Of a DNA stretch of 64,000 nucleotides, positions 1 through 10,512 are shown one piece after another. Made by a program: the position numbers and the translations under genes. Every line of letters begins with the position of its first letter. Positions within the stretch are counted from its first letter, which is position 1. Source of the stretch: Euptelea pleiosperma (taxonomy: Eukaryota; Streptophyta; Magnoliopsida; Ranunculales; Eupteleaceae). The notes under the pieces were generated by a model, which ran no database searches, was not told where the DNA came from, and saw only the letters and a list, made by a program, of their open reading frames with translations. The stretch spans positions 10,529,464-10,593,463 of the forward strand of contig CM068548.1 in NCBI GenBank assembly GCA_035048495.1, in the 5' to 3' direction.

Positions 1-834
1 CCGGCACTTCTCCAAGGATTGGCTGGTGTTTTCTTTCTGCTGGTGCACCGTTCATATTGCGTTGCTGCCACCCTACAATCCCTCCTCCGGCGACTTCATT
101 CACACCACCGGACTGGTCCGTCCAGTCCACCATTAGCAACGCCACCCCCATCTCATCCTCCTTCGCCTACTCCTCTCTAAAGCCGTCATCCCCTCCACAA
201 CCTCCACTTCTCTCCCCAATCTCTCTTCCATTCTCCACTACTGCCCAGCCTCCTCTCCCAATCTCATCCCCGACGCCTCTCTCTTCTTCACTGTTTTCAT
301 TTTTAGAAAACAAACAAACAGAAAAAAAGAAAGAAAAGAAAAGAAAAAAAGAAAAAAAAAAAAGGAGAAGAGGAAGATGAGAAGCCCTCCTCACCTCTAC
401 TGCTCCATCTTTACCTCTAAGGCTAGCCGCCCCCTCCTGTTGGTCCTCCTCCATTACCGTTAACACCGGCAGCAGGCTGTGACGCCTTTCATTCAAACCG
501 ACCTCCTTGTGCGCCACCTGCTGCACCAGTCCGCCTCCATATAAATGCCATTAAAAGATATAATACATCATAATTCCAAATGGAAATATTTGATAGATTT
601 CCTAAACGAATAAATAAATTTATAATTAAGACCAACGACATTTAAAAAAAGATTACATGCAACTTCCCTTGTAGGAGGAGGATATTTTCAATTTCTCCAC
701 CATCATAAAGAAAATGCCTAGGCACCTAAATGAGGTAAATATTATTTGCACCCTAAAAATTGTGAAAGCACCTCGCACCCGAGCCTCTCTCTCTCTCTCT
801 CTGGATGTTTGGCCAGTCCCTCGGTGGTTCAAAG
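1..834. other. No recognisable gene; low-complexity and A/T-rich sequence
   Basis: Open frames on both strands between about 57 and 526 are made of C/T-rich and A/G-rich low-complexity sequence (a long A/G-rich run near 318-378) and show no motif that I recognise. From 540 to 780 the DNA is A/T-rich and featureless. A short CT run lies near 785-802. Nothing here supports a gene call. Confidence 0.5.
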
Positions 835-1050
835 TCTCGGGCGATCCTGTTCCGGATCGGGCGATCTGGATCGGGATCGGAGCCGACCGATCCGATCCAT
901 ACCATGCTCTGTCTCGCCCGAGTTCTCTGTTTTCTTAAGGATTTTCACACCGTCTCGGGGCGAGATGGCCGATCCTGTTCCGTATCGGACTGATCTGGAT
1001 CGGGATCGGAGCCTACCGATCCAGCCTCCGATCTCGAGACTTTCATCCTA
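835..1050. repeat. GATCGG-rich tandem segment
   Basis: Two related blocks (about 840-900 and 962-1025) share the order CGATCCTGTTCCG, GATCTGGATCGGGATCGGAG and CCGATCC. The same GATCGG-rich vocabulary appears in reverse orientation in intron 1 of the NMT copies (about 17420-17590, 32200-32370 and 46985-47155). It looks like a dispersed repeat. I cannot assign a family. Confidence 0.5.
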
Positions 1051-1254
1051 ACGTAGTACTTTCATATTTATATTTTGGTCCTAGGATGTGCGTACCGTAC
1101 CATATATCGATCGATCAATTGGCTGACGTGACATTTTGAAATAAATAAATTATAACTTAAGTGAAAACGTTAGTAATTGGTAGGGAGCATATACTAGAGA
1201 CAAATCTTCCTTGCCAATCGGTTTTCTCCATTTCTTTTTTCATGTTTTGTTTTT

Positions 1255-1400
1255 GAAAAAGGGTCGGGGGATGGGGGAGGACAACCATTTGTTGGACCCA
1301 CATAGAAGATGAATCCATAGCTGATTTTTGGTGAGGATGATCTCCTCACCATATAGATCACCCCAACAAAAAATCAGCCCATTCTGAAATTTCTAACCCC
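1255..1400. repeat. Foldback MITE fragment (family C)
   Basis: The block has the order GGGG.GGACAAC, GGACCCACATAGAAGATGAA, ATCCATAGCTGATTTTTGGT, then the inverted AAAAAATCAGCCC. Related blocks occur at about 9660-9770 and 54515-54650, so this is a dispersed short inverted-repeat element. It sits about 230-370 bp upstream of the CYP719A gene A start codon. Confidence 0.5.
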
Positions 1401-1549
1401 ATCAAATGTGGTTTTAAAGTCACAGCGGTGGAATCCCCAGCTGCTTTTCAGTTCCTTTTTTCTCCATGTTATATTGTTACAGTTACAGTTACGGATCTTA
1501 ATTTGGTTGGGTGAAATTACGAATGCCCACCATGATATCAGACTCTCTG

Positions 1550-1557
1550 TATAAATA
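1550..1557 (+). promoter_or_regulatory. TATA box of CYP719A gene A
   Basis: TATAAATA lies 73-80 bp upstream of the ATG at 1630, a normal spacing for a plant core promoter with a short 5' UTR. A TGACGT element (about 1123-1128) lies further upstream. That the promoter survives suggests that gene A became a pseudogene recently. Confidence 0.55.
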
Positions 1558-1629
1558 AAGTATGAACTGAGGTACCTTAGAGGCAGGCAAGAGAGAGTGC
1601 AAACGAGAAAAACTAGTTTGATAGTAGAG

Positions 1630-3112
1630 ATGGAGGAGAGTCTATGGATTATGGTTGCTTGTGTCGCAGTAGTGTTTGTGATAGCGACGATATTTCAAAA
1701 AAGAACAATGTCGTCGTCGTCATCATCTTCAATGAAATGGCCGGTTGGGCCGTGGAAATTACCCGTCATAGGGAACATGCACCAACTAGGAGATGATATG
1801 CTCCATGTCGCCTTGGCTAAGCTTGCTAAGGTGCATGGTAGTGTGATGACAGTCTGGATTGGGAGTTGGCGACCGATAATTGTCGTTAGTGATATCGACA
1901 TGGTTTGGGAAGTGCTGGTGACCAAGTCATTGGACTACGCCTCGCGCTATGTACCGGAAATTACGAAAATAGGCTCAGTGCAATGGAACACTATCTCTAC
2001 CTCTGACTCTAGTCCATACTGGCTTAACCTCCGTAAGGGCCTTCAGAATGGAGCCTTGAGTCCTCTCAATGTCTCCGGGCAAAGACTATTTCAGGAGAGA
2101 GACCTTAAGTTGATGGTGGAGAGTATGCGAGAAGAAGCGGAGTCCAATAATGGAATTGTCAAGCCACTCGATCATCTTAAGAAACTAATAGTGAGGCTAG
2201 TCAGTCGGCTCATCTTCGGAGATGACTTTAATGATGAGTTCTTTGTTGAAGCCACGCACCATGCGACTGAAGATTCAATCCGTATTGGCGGATACGCTCG
2301 TCTCGCTGAAACCTTCTCGTATGCTCGTTACCTCCCGAGCCACAAACAGGCTATCAAGGTGATGTACCAAGTGAAGGGTAGAGTTGAGGAATTGGTGCGT
2401 CCCTTCCTCTCTTCTCGTCCTCCTACAAATAGCTACTTGCACTTCCTTCTCTCTCAGCAGGACTACGCAGAGGAGGTTATCATAGCTTGCATCTTTGAAT
2501 TAAACCTCCTAGGCGGGGACAGTACCTCCTCTACCACTACATGGGCGCTCGCCTTCTTGGTACGAGACCAAGTGGTCCAGGAGAAGCTCTATGGAGAAAT
2601 CAACAAGGTAACTGGTGGTAGCCAGATGGTGAAGATTGAAGATATAAGTAAGTTGCAATATCTTCAAGCTGTGATGAAGGAGACGATGAGAATGAAGCCA
2701 ATTGCACCTGTGGCAATCCCTCACAAGACTTCTAAAGAGACTAAGTTGATGGGGAACAAAGTGACCAAGGGAACACGGGTTATGGTCAACCTTTATGCCT
2801 AGCATCATAACCCAAATGTCTGGACCGAGCCCTATCGTTTCATGCCTGAAAGGTTCTTGCAAGGATATCATGGTGATGCTCAAGCCAAAGCAATGGAACA
2901 ATCTGGTGAATGCCTTTGGCGCTGGTATGCGAATTTGTGCAGGAATGGAGTTGGGGAAGCTTCATGTTGCTTTTGCACTTGCTAATCTGGTGAATGCCTT
3001 CAAATGGTCTTGTGCTGTTGATGGGGAGCTACCAGATATGAGCGAGGAATTATCCTTTGTTTTCCTGATGAAGACCCCACTTGCGGTGCGCATTGTTCCA
3101 CGCAGCCTTTGA
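1630..3112 (+). pseudogene. CYP719A-type cytochrome P450, full length but disrupted (gene A)
   Basis: CYP719A enzymes are ER-anchored P450s that close methylenedioxy bridges on benzylisoquinoline alkaloids and, in some lineages, lignans. The frame starts MEESLW at 1630; an in-frame ATG 33 bp upstream is less likely, since the anchor begins here. There is a hydrophobic anchor at residues about 5-25, then [14 protein letters not shown] (proline hinge), an I-helix with [12 protein letters not shown] (the family's D-S variant of the usual acidic-Thr pair), KETMR (ExxR), PERF, and [10 protein letters not shown] for haem binding. The length, about 494 codons without an intron, fits the family. Two lesions break it: a TAG at 2800-2802 (TTG in the paralogue at 23.9 kb), and a +1 frameshift around 2900-2920. 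I am confident of the family. The substrate (canadine, stylopine or nandinine type) cannot be told. Confidence 0.85.
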
Positions 3113-4205
3113 GTTGTTTTTCCATTAATGTCTTAATTTGCTGTGGTGATGGTATCAGCCTCATGCTTTTAAGGAAATTAAGCCATGTTTGTACTAATAT
3201 ATTATGCCACTCTCTACTTGGGCAATCTAGCTAGTTAATAATAAGAGTGGATCTTCTAGCCAATGTTTTATAAACCGAACTGGCGATCGAACCAGTTTTA
3301 TGTCAAATTGGTCAATCGGATCATTGTTGGATTAATAAAAATTAGTGAAATTTTGAGAACATCTTGAACATTGATTTCAACACATAATTTTATTAGTTTC
3401 TCCTTTGGTATTTGAGCAAATCCTGAATTTTTGCCGCGACTCGCAAACATGTTGCCATATGAAATAGATTTTTGAAAAACCCTATTTCAATTCTTAATGA
3501 TCTTGAGTTAATCTGAATTGGATTCAACAGTTCTGGCAGTTCTTCAGCTAGACTACAATTAGTTGGGATAAAACTGCTGATTCTTACAAGAGGAATTTTT
3601 TTTTGAACCAGCCACCCCTTCGATCAGTTCAATCGGTGGCCCAACGTGCCCCTATGTAGCCGACCCCTTGGTGGGTACGCACCAAAAATCACCTCATTGG
3701 TTACCTCTACACAAACCACCGTTGGATTCTCGAAATCCATTCCTGACAAGGCCTGTCCCAGGAGCCTGTTCCTTATATTTTAGTACTTTTTAAGGTGATT
3801 TTTGGGTTCAAACATGTTTTTTGGGTAATTATCCAGGGCCTAGAAATCATCAATCAAGCTGATTTTTGGTATGTATATTCACCAAGGGGTATGCTAAACA
3901 CACATGCGGTCAGTGGGCCCAAAAAAATGCAGTATCTATGGCCACTGATAGGTACTGGATCGAAATGTGTGGAATCACTTCTGTGAAATGGGGTGTTTTA
4001 GTCTTTTCACAATGAGTCACTGGTTGGTCAAGATGGTAGTTCTAAACTGACCTTAATTAGATTAATTGACACTCCTTAATTTAACAGAAACTGAATCGGA
4101 ATCAGAACTGAAAATACTGGTTTTGGTTCCACATTTTTGAGAACTGACTAAAAAAGAACCAGAACTGGAACGAACCGATAATAACGGTTTTTGATTCTGG
4201 GTACC
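3113..4205. repeat. Older diverged copy of the tandem-unit 3' flank
   Basis: Blocks 3125-3530, 3713-3968 and 3985-4200 match, in the same order, 10515-10935, 11145-11410 and 12195-12405 of unit 1, with many substitutions and with the 11.5-12.2 kb part missing. Gene A plus this flank is therefore a fourth, older member of the duplication series. The match includes the CYP719A 3' UTR region (GCTGTGGTGATGGTATCAG). Confidence 0.75.
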
Positions 4206-4489
4206 TTAGGAACCGAACAAGAACCATCCCCTTTTTTTTTTGGATTGTCAAACCAAACATGGGGCTCAGGCTGTCTATCTAAGGCCGTGTTTGAATACAC
4301 AGTGGGAAAATTGCATTTGCCTTGGGAAAACACAACTGTCCATTATTAGATAGCCAGTATAAATCTGTATCTAACAAGCCATTCAAATCTGGATAAGTTT
4401 TCCTACTAAGCCCGGAATTTATTTCCATCCAGATAGGTGAGAATTCATTTCCACCCGAAAATACACCTTTATTTTCTCACATGATTGAA

Positions 4490-4810
4490 ATATGTGATGA
4501 TTATTACTGCCCGCATGGATGTTTAGCTCACCTCTTAGTAGACATTTATACCAAAAATCAGCTTGTTTGATGATTATTAGCCGTTGGTTTTAGTACTCAA
4601 AAAATGGTTGTATTCAACGGCTATAAGAACGCCTTAAAAGTACAAAAATCTAATGGTTAGAGATTACCAATCAGGCTGATTTTTGGTATGTATATCCACC
4701 AAGGGGTGTGATAAACATCCATGCGGTCAGTGAGCCCAGATGACATCAGTGAGTAAGAAAAATCGTGCATCTTTACACCAAAAACGTGAGGTACGCCTTG
4801 TTACAACTTT
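4490..4810. repeat. Foldback MITE (family B)
   Basis: The left arm, CCGCATGGATGTTTAGC through ACCAAAAATCAGCTTG, is mirrored by the right arm, CTGATTTTTGGTATGTATAT through ACATCCATGCGGTCAGTG. Other members: 9092-9488, within 17980-18215, within 19995-20240, 56530-56830 and 60957-61345. Half elements lie at 3840-3935 and 11290-11375. Confidence 0.7.
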
Positions 4811-5374
4811 TTCCTAACTGTAATTACCATTAACAGTGGAGAAAAATGAACTACAATTAATGGGCTAGGACAGGTACTGGCACTTAATTATAGGTGGCAG
4901 ATCATTGGATCAAAAAGTTGAAAGAGTAAAAATTCTCTCAACACCTTGAAGCTGGGTGTTCACATGGCACCACAAGGGGGTGCGGGTGCGAGGGCTGGAG
5001 CATGTTTTGCTAATGACATTATTTTATGTATTTTTTCCCCACTTTCCATGGAGAATTATCTTATTTTCCATGATTTATCTCCTGTTGAAGAGGATTTCAT
5101 GAGCATAAGTGCATTTCGGGACTCGTGTAGTATAATTATCGTAATTTTGGATTCAATTATGGGCAATTTTGGATTCAATTATGGGCTTACATCAATTCCT
5201 TGTGTTTTGTTCATGTAGTTGCCCAAGCCCATGGCCCAAAGGAGAGCAAAAGTGCATGTCCAAAAGATCGAGATTCAACTAAGACACAAGAGCCCAAACC
5301 CAAGCAAAAGCGTGGGCTATGATTGATGGGCCAATGAACAAAGTTGATGGGCTAGCAAATCATGGTTTTGGGGT

Positions 5375-5452
5375 CACGATGATGGACCAAATTGGTGGAC
5401 CCAGTTAATGGGCCACGATGATGGACCAAATTGGTGGACCCAGTTAATGGGC
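5375..5452. repeat. 39-bp tandem duplication
   Basis: Two adjacent near-identical 39-bp units beginning CACGATGATGGACCAAATTG start at 5375 and 5414. The surroundings are rich in GGGCCA and GATGGACC words, so this belongs to a degenerate minisatellite-like stretch. Confidence 0.8.
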
Positions 5453-6783
5453 CAAGATGTTGGACCATTGTGTGAACCAAGATGGTAAGCTGAGATTATG
5501 GGCCAAGGCCATGGATCAAGATGTGGATCAAGGGTTGATTCAAGTTGCTAGACGTATATGGGCTTTCTATGAAAAGCAAGGGATGAGTTGGCGTGGACTC
5601 CATACAGAAAAGAGGTTGGCATTCGCCCCATAGAAAGAAAGATCAAAATTAAGGTGATGGAAGGTTCTGATTTCAGCAAGGGCGTTGGTCTCTAAAAGAG
5701 TAGACCGTGATTAAGGAAACAAAACAAAGGATGATTCCATTGGTGGAAATACCCATGAAGCCAAAATGCGTAGAAAGGGGTGTTGGACATGTTTTGAAAG
5801 AGAAGAAAATTTTATTTTCAGAGAAAGAATCCTAGACTGTCTTCAATGGAGGGTTGCTATTTGACGAGGAAGGAAGGAAAACAAAGATGTGATGTATGTT
5901 GGATTCTATAAAGAGCACTTTTGTTGGACGTTTTGGCGGTTTCATTTGGTAAAAACTTTGAGGAGGTTCTCTCAGTTCTTGATCTCTCACGATTTCTCTA
6001 GTTTGGTAGCTCTCACTCACCTATCATCGGCTCCTTGGTCTCCAACAGATCTGGGATACTCACTCTTTGGACTTCGACTTTGATCTCTTCTTCGGCTTGA
6101 ACAGCGGATACGGGCCTTCTTCCACTTCAACTCTAATCATTGTTTTTTCTCTTCGGGAGGCTGGACCGTTGACAGATTGTTGAGTGCTTGAACCTACTTT
6201 GCACAACTTCTTCACCTCTTGTTTCTCTTTGTTCGCTTGTATTTTTCTTGTCTTTGGATTTTTAAAGCCAATTTATTGTTCATGGATTCTTTCATAACAA
6301 TGGTCAGCAATTCCTTGTTAAGGTTATGGGTGTAGCCAGTTGTTCTCTTATGTTCTTTATCTTCTGATTATGATTTAGGACTTTTTGTGACTGGTTTTTT
6401 AAGTTAAATGAGAATACATATTTGTTGGATAAATTATCAATCTATAAGTTCACTTAATACATCATAATTGAATGATATGATGAATGCTTGAGATCCCCTG
6501 TGGTTCAATAATTGATAATTAATTAACTAATTCTCTTTAACACGATTCTCCTATTTTGGATTTATTTAGTAGATTTTATTGTTAAACATTCTGAATAAAA
6601 CAAATTGTTATTTGACATCTGATCAAGAGAAGCATAGTCATAAGAGCGAGAGACATAAGAGAAGATCTAGGTGGATCCCCGAAACCCCTTAGCCCTTCTA
6701 TGTAATTTGATTCTTACTCTCTACATTGCCCCACTTCCCAGTGGAAAAATTATTGATTCATTACGCTTAGTTTAAGTCTTGTT

Positions 6784-6787
<4 letters not shown>

Positions 6788-6857
<70 letters not shown>
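6788..6857. repeat. (CT)n microsatellite, about 35 units
   Basis: An uninterrupted CT dinucleotide run of about 70 bp within the retrotransposon-like stretch. Confidence 0.95.
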
Positions 6858-6860
<3 letters not shown>

Positions 6861-7344
6861 TTTCTTTTGTGGTTTTCCGTCCGTAGTTGTTGTACACAAG
6901 TCAATCCATGTGGATTCGACCCTGTAAAAGTCCTACAACAATACTTGTACACTTGTAAGTAAAACTACCCTAAACGATTGATTCAATTCTTTGGATTAAA
7001 AGTTTATGCGTAAGTCGCGTAACAGCTTACATTTCTCAAACTTACAATCATGAACCACATAAATTTATTGGTTTTGCTGGAAGGAAAATTTATTTTTTTT
7101 GGTTCAGGTGGTGCTTGTTCCAAAAATCAACATGATCATTTCTAGGTGTTGATTGGAGTTATTTTCATGGGTTGATTTTAACCGTGGGAATTTGAGCATT
7201 ATTGACCATTAGGGGTACAAAGATCCAAAGGTTTGAAATCACTAATCAAGCTGTTTTTTGGTTTGTAGGTCCAACTAGGGATTGACAAAACATCCATACA
7301 GTCAGAGTCTTCTAAGAGTATGCTAAGAGTATGCTACGTGGCTC

Positions 7345-8230
7345 ATATTGTGGGTTGTGTCATCGGACACAACGTCTGGTCAGATTGTTAGTAAAGACAA
7401 AAGGCTTGTTTTTATTGGGGGAGTTGCTTCCAATCAAAAAACTAAGATTCTTTCAGTTCTTGGCATCAAAGAAGGTTCCCTTCCTACCAAATATTTGGGG
7501 GTTCCTATATTCAAAGGCAAACCGACTAAAATTCATTTTCAAGCTCTAATGGACAGAGTAAAGCTTAATCTATCCACTTGGAAAAGGTGGTTAAGCGGGG
7601 CGGGTTTTGTTAGTCAAGTCGGTTATTCATGACATGCTCCTTTACAACTTGAATGTGTATTAGTGACCAAGTTATTCCTTGTCTCTTGTTGAAAAATGGA
7701 TTCACAATTTTATCTAGATCGGAGGTCCTGATAAAAAAACCCTTGTCACTGTGGCCTGGAAGAAAACATGCGTGCCTACGGAGGAAGGAGGATTAGGTAT
7801 TCGTAGTTTAAAAGTGATGAACAAAGCAATAATGATAAGACTTGCTTGGGGTATTTGCCTTGCTAGTAATTCTCAATGGTGGGTATTTCTTAGAGCGCGA
7901 TTCATTACTCACCTCAGACTCCCCATTTATTATTACAAGAATCTTCTGTTTGGATTGGTATTAAATGTGAATTCCACAATGTGGTGAATCAAGCCCACTG
8001 GGTGATTGGGGATGGATTGTCAGTCAATTTTTGGAATGATCTTTGGTTGGATGATAAAATTGCCGACATGCTGGCTATTCCTCTTGCAGTTCGCAGCATT
8101 CTCAATGCCAAAGTATCAGGTTTTATTGTTGAAGGTAAATGGGAGCTTCCCCCGCATTTCATTCAATATGCTCCTTCGCAGCATTTTCAAATTTATTGTC
8201 GAAAGGCAAGTAATTTGAATACTTTCTAAA
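7345..8230 (+). pseudogene. LINE (L1-type) reverse transcriptase fragment
   Basis: Three consecutive plus-strand segments in different frames encode the C-terminal part of a plant L1 polymerase. One reads LPTKYLGVPIFKGKPTK (about 7480-7540), the next WKKTCVPTEEGGLGIRSL (about 7757-7810), the last HWVIGDGLSVNFWNDLWLDD (about 8000-8060). That order, the post-thumb region followed by the GDG..FW.D.W motif, is typical of non-LTR elements. Stops and frame changes between the segments make it a dead fragment. The catalytic YADD region and the endonuclease are absent. Confidence 0.8.
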
Positions 8231-8339
8231 AATAGTCATCTGAGTAAGTTTATTGAGAAACACTTAGATTTGTAGATCAAACCATTTTGATATAAGGGTT
8301 TTGAAGATCTCTTAAAAATAAATAAAATATTTGGGTGTA

Positions 8340-8600
8340 AAAATAAAGCTTTTTACCAAAATTGAGCTCTTTGATCGAACTTCCTCAATGAGCTCTTCTA
8401 AGCTTAAATATGCATATTCTAACATTTCTTCAGTGAATGAAAAATTGAATTGCTCACAAAGCTTTTTAACAGAGGAATTTGAACAATTCTTTGACACAAA
8501 AATGTTGTAGATCAACTAATAGACTTTTATTGCATCATTGATCTAAATTAATCTAGTTAATTTAGGAGTCCCCATATAGTTTATTAGCTAATGACTTTTT
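8340..8600. repeat. Fragment homologous to intron 6 of the NMT gene
   Basis: This segment (TTGAGCTCTTTGATCGAAC through GGAGTCCCCATATAGTTTA) matches 14620-14850, which lies in intron 6 of NMT copy 1, and the corresponding places in copies 2 and 3. No NMT exon is present nearby. It marks an older, eroded unit to the left of the triplication. Confidence 0.7.
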
Positions 8601-8714
8601 CCAAACTCGTCTCCTCCTCTGGTTTGGTTAACTGGTAAGTTTAAAAAAAAAAAAAGTCAGTTTAAATCTCGCCAAACAAAAATCCCGAGTAAGACTTTGA
8701 TGGCAGGGTACAAT

Positions 8715-9012
8715 AGGAGGCACGTGGCATACTCTTAGAGGACTCTGACCGTATGGATGCTTTTCAAATCCCTATATGGACCTACAAACAAAAAATCAGC
8801 TTGATTTGTAATTTCAAACCTTTGGATCTTTGCACCTCAAATAATGGTCAATAATGCTCAAATTTTCCACGGTTAAAATCATCCCATGAAAACAATTCCA
8901 ATCCAATAGCTAGAAATCACTAATCGGGCTGATTTTAGGTCTGTAGGTCCACCTAATGATTGGCCAAACATCCATACGGTCAGAGTCCTCTAAGAGTGTT
9001 CCACGTGGCTCG
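8715..9012. repeat. Foldback MITE (family A) with CACGTG at both tips
   Basis: The left arm CACGTGGCATACTCTTAGAG...GACCGTATGGATG is mirrored by the right arm CATCCATACGGTCAGAG...CCACGTGG. Inner arms pair AAAATCAGCTTGATT with AATCGGGCTGATTTT. Element length is about 300 bp. Both tips contain a G-box core (8721-8726 and 9002-9007). Confidence 0.75.
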
Positions 9013-9091
9013 TATTGTGCCCTGTCATTGGCCTTGATGACTTGGTCCAGTCATCAAAGTTTTATTCAAAAATCCCTTTTCCCTGTTGGAA

Positions 9092-9488
9092 AAAGATGTA
9101 ACAAGGTATGCCTGAAACTGTTTCAAATGCGGAAGCACGAGTTTTGGTACTCACCACTGTCATTTGGGCCCACTGACCGCATGGATGTTTATCCCACCCC
9201 TTGGTGGATATACAGACCAAAAATCACCCTGATTGGTAATCTATAACCATTAGATTTTAACACTTTTCAGTACCTTTTAAGGCGATCTTATAGCCGTTGA
9301 ATGCAACCATTTTCTGAGTACTAATACCAGCGCTAAAAATTATTAAACAAGCTGATTTTTGGTATGAATGTCTATTAAGGGGTGGGCTAAACATCCATGC
9401 GGTCAGTGGGCCCAAGTGGCAGCGGTGACTACCAAAAATGCTGCTTCCGCAAATGAAAAGATCTCAGGTATACCTTATTACATCAGGA
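9092..9488. repeat. Foldback MITE (family B) with extended terminal inverted repeats
   Basis: The outer arms GATGTAACAAGGTATGCCTG and CAGGTATACCTTATTACATC are inverted copies, followed inward by the GGGCCCACTGACCGCATGG and CCATGCGGTCAGTGGGCCC arms. The same full-length form is present at 60957-61345, so roughly 390 bp is probably the complete element. Confidence 0.8.
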
Positions 9489-9659
9489 CCCTTCCCTGTT
9501 TCAGAATCCCGCCAATCAAAAATCTTTATCCCGCCAACTCGTGGGTAACAAAGAAAAGTTTATGGGGAAGCTCTTCAGAAGATTTCTTCTCATCTTCTCC
9601 GGGTATTTCTCCGTTATTCCTGCAGGAGGTAAGTTTGAAAAAAAAAAAAGAGTAGAATT

Positions 9660-9770
9660 TCTGGGGTCAGGGACTCAGGATCAGGGGACAACTATTTTTG
9701 ACAAGCATTTTGGCGGACCCATGTAGAAAATGAATCAATGGCTGATTTTGGTGAGGAGAAGAGAGGTATA
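9660..9770. repeat. Foldback MITE half element (family C)
   Basis: GGGGACAACTATTTTTGACA, GGCGGACCCATGTAGAAAAT and GAATCAATGGCTGATTTTGG match the elements at 1255-1400 and 54515-54650. Only one arm is clear. Confidence 0.5.
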
Positions 9771-9867
9771 GACTAGAGAGATTTTCGTTTTGCAGGACAC
9801 CGGTGATAAAGGGAAGAGATTTACATCTTACTGAGTAAAACTTCTGCAATAAGCTGGTCACAACGCA

Positions 9868-10160
9868 CAATCTGAGTCACGTGGCACGCTCTAAGTGGAA
9901 GCTTACCGTATGGATGTTTGGTCAGTCCCTTGGTGGACCTGCAAACCAAAAATCAGCGTGATTAGTGATTTACAACCTTTGGATCTTTGCATCCAAATAA
10001 CGCTCAAATTCCAACGGTGAAAATCAATTCAAGAAAATAATTTCTATCATACGCTTAGAAACTAATGATCCGGTTTAGTTTTGGGTTGTAGGTCCACCTA
10101 GTGATTGGCCAAACATCCATACGGTCAGTGTCCACTAAGAGTATGCCACGTGGTTCGTAT
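9868..10160. repeat. Foldback MITE (family A) with CACGTG tips
   Basis: Same design as 8715-9012: CACGTGGCACGCTCTAAGTG...ACCGTATGGATG on the left, CATCCATACGGTCAGTG...GCCACGTGG on the right. G-box cores lie at 9878-9883 and 10147-10152. A poly-T tract (about 10176-10198) follows it. Confidence 0.75.
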
Positions 10161-10303
10161 AGTTCGGAACTCTAGTTTTTTTTTTTTTTTTTTTTTAACT
10201 TCCCTCTTTAGCTTTTCCTTTTTTTTAAGTTACCAATTAACCAGAGGAGGAGACGAGTTTGGAGTGGCTCGTGACGATATGACTTGCCACCGCACTGGGG
10301 GGC

Positions 10304-10512
10304 ATTTTCTACCCTTCAGCGCCGGTATGCGAATTTGTGCAGGAATGGAGTTGGGGAAGCTTCAGTTTGGTTTTCCACTTGCTAATCTGGTGAATGCCTT
10401 CAAATGGTCTTGTGCTGTTGATGGGGAGCTCCCAGATATGAACGAGGAACTATCCTTTGTTCTCCTGATGAAGAACCCACTTGCGGCTCGCATTGTTCCT
10501 CGCAGCCTTTGA
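10304..10512 (+). pseudogene. CYP719A 3' end fragment (haem-binding loop to stop)
   Basis: From 10304 the sequence joins the P450 family abruptly and reads [20 protein letters not shown] through the C-terminus VPRSL and a TGA at 10510-10512. It covers only the last 65-70 residues: the Cys-loop [10 protein letters not shown], the L-helix and the C-terminal sheet. It lacks the 4-nt insertion found in the two longer copies at 25.1 and 39.9 kb, so this segment is undamaged but orphaned. The sequence upstream is MITE and poly-T. An open frame from 10105 runs through this join, but its first part is repeat DNA. The point marks the left edge of repeat unit 1. Confidence 0.85.

Larger units (their letters stand above)
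4811..7250. other. Non-coding stretch, probably LTR-retrotransposon derived
   Basis: No coding region is recognisable over about 2.4 kb. The text is repetitive and includes a two-unit direct repeat (5375-5452) and a long CT microsatellite. Around 6900-6960 a segment reading TGTGGATTCGACCCTG resembles leader or LTR sequence of plant Gypsy elements, but I see no paired LTRs, primer-binding site or pol domains. It interrupts the older duplicated copy. Confidence 0.3.

Noticed and set aside
57..526. Overlapping 107- and 119-residue open frames near the left end
   Set aside because: Both are low-complexity (Ser/Pro-rich or Lys/Arg-rich) translations of C/T- and A/G-rich DNA with no motif and no splice or promoter context.
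6788..6857. CT run as a promoter pyrimidine patch
   Set aside because: No gene follows it; it sits in retrotransposon-like sequence and is treated as a plain microsatellite.
10105..10512. 135-residue open frame ending in a P450 haem loop
   Set aside because: The first part is MITE and poly-T translation. Only the last 65-70 codons are P450, so the frame is a chance continuation across a breakpoint.
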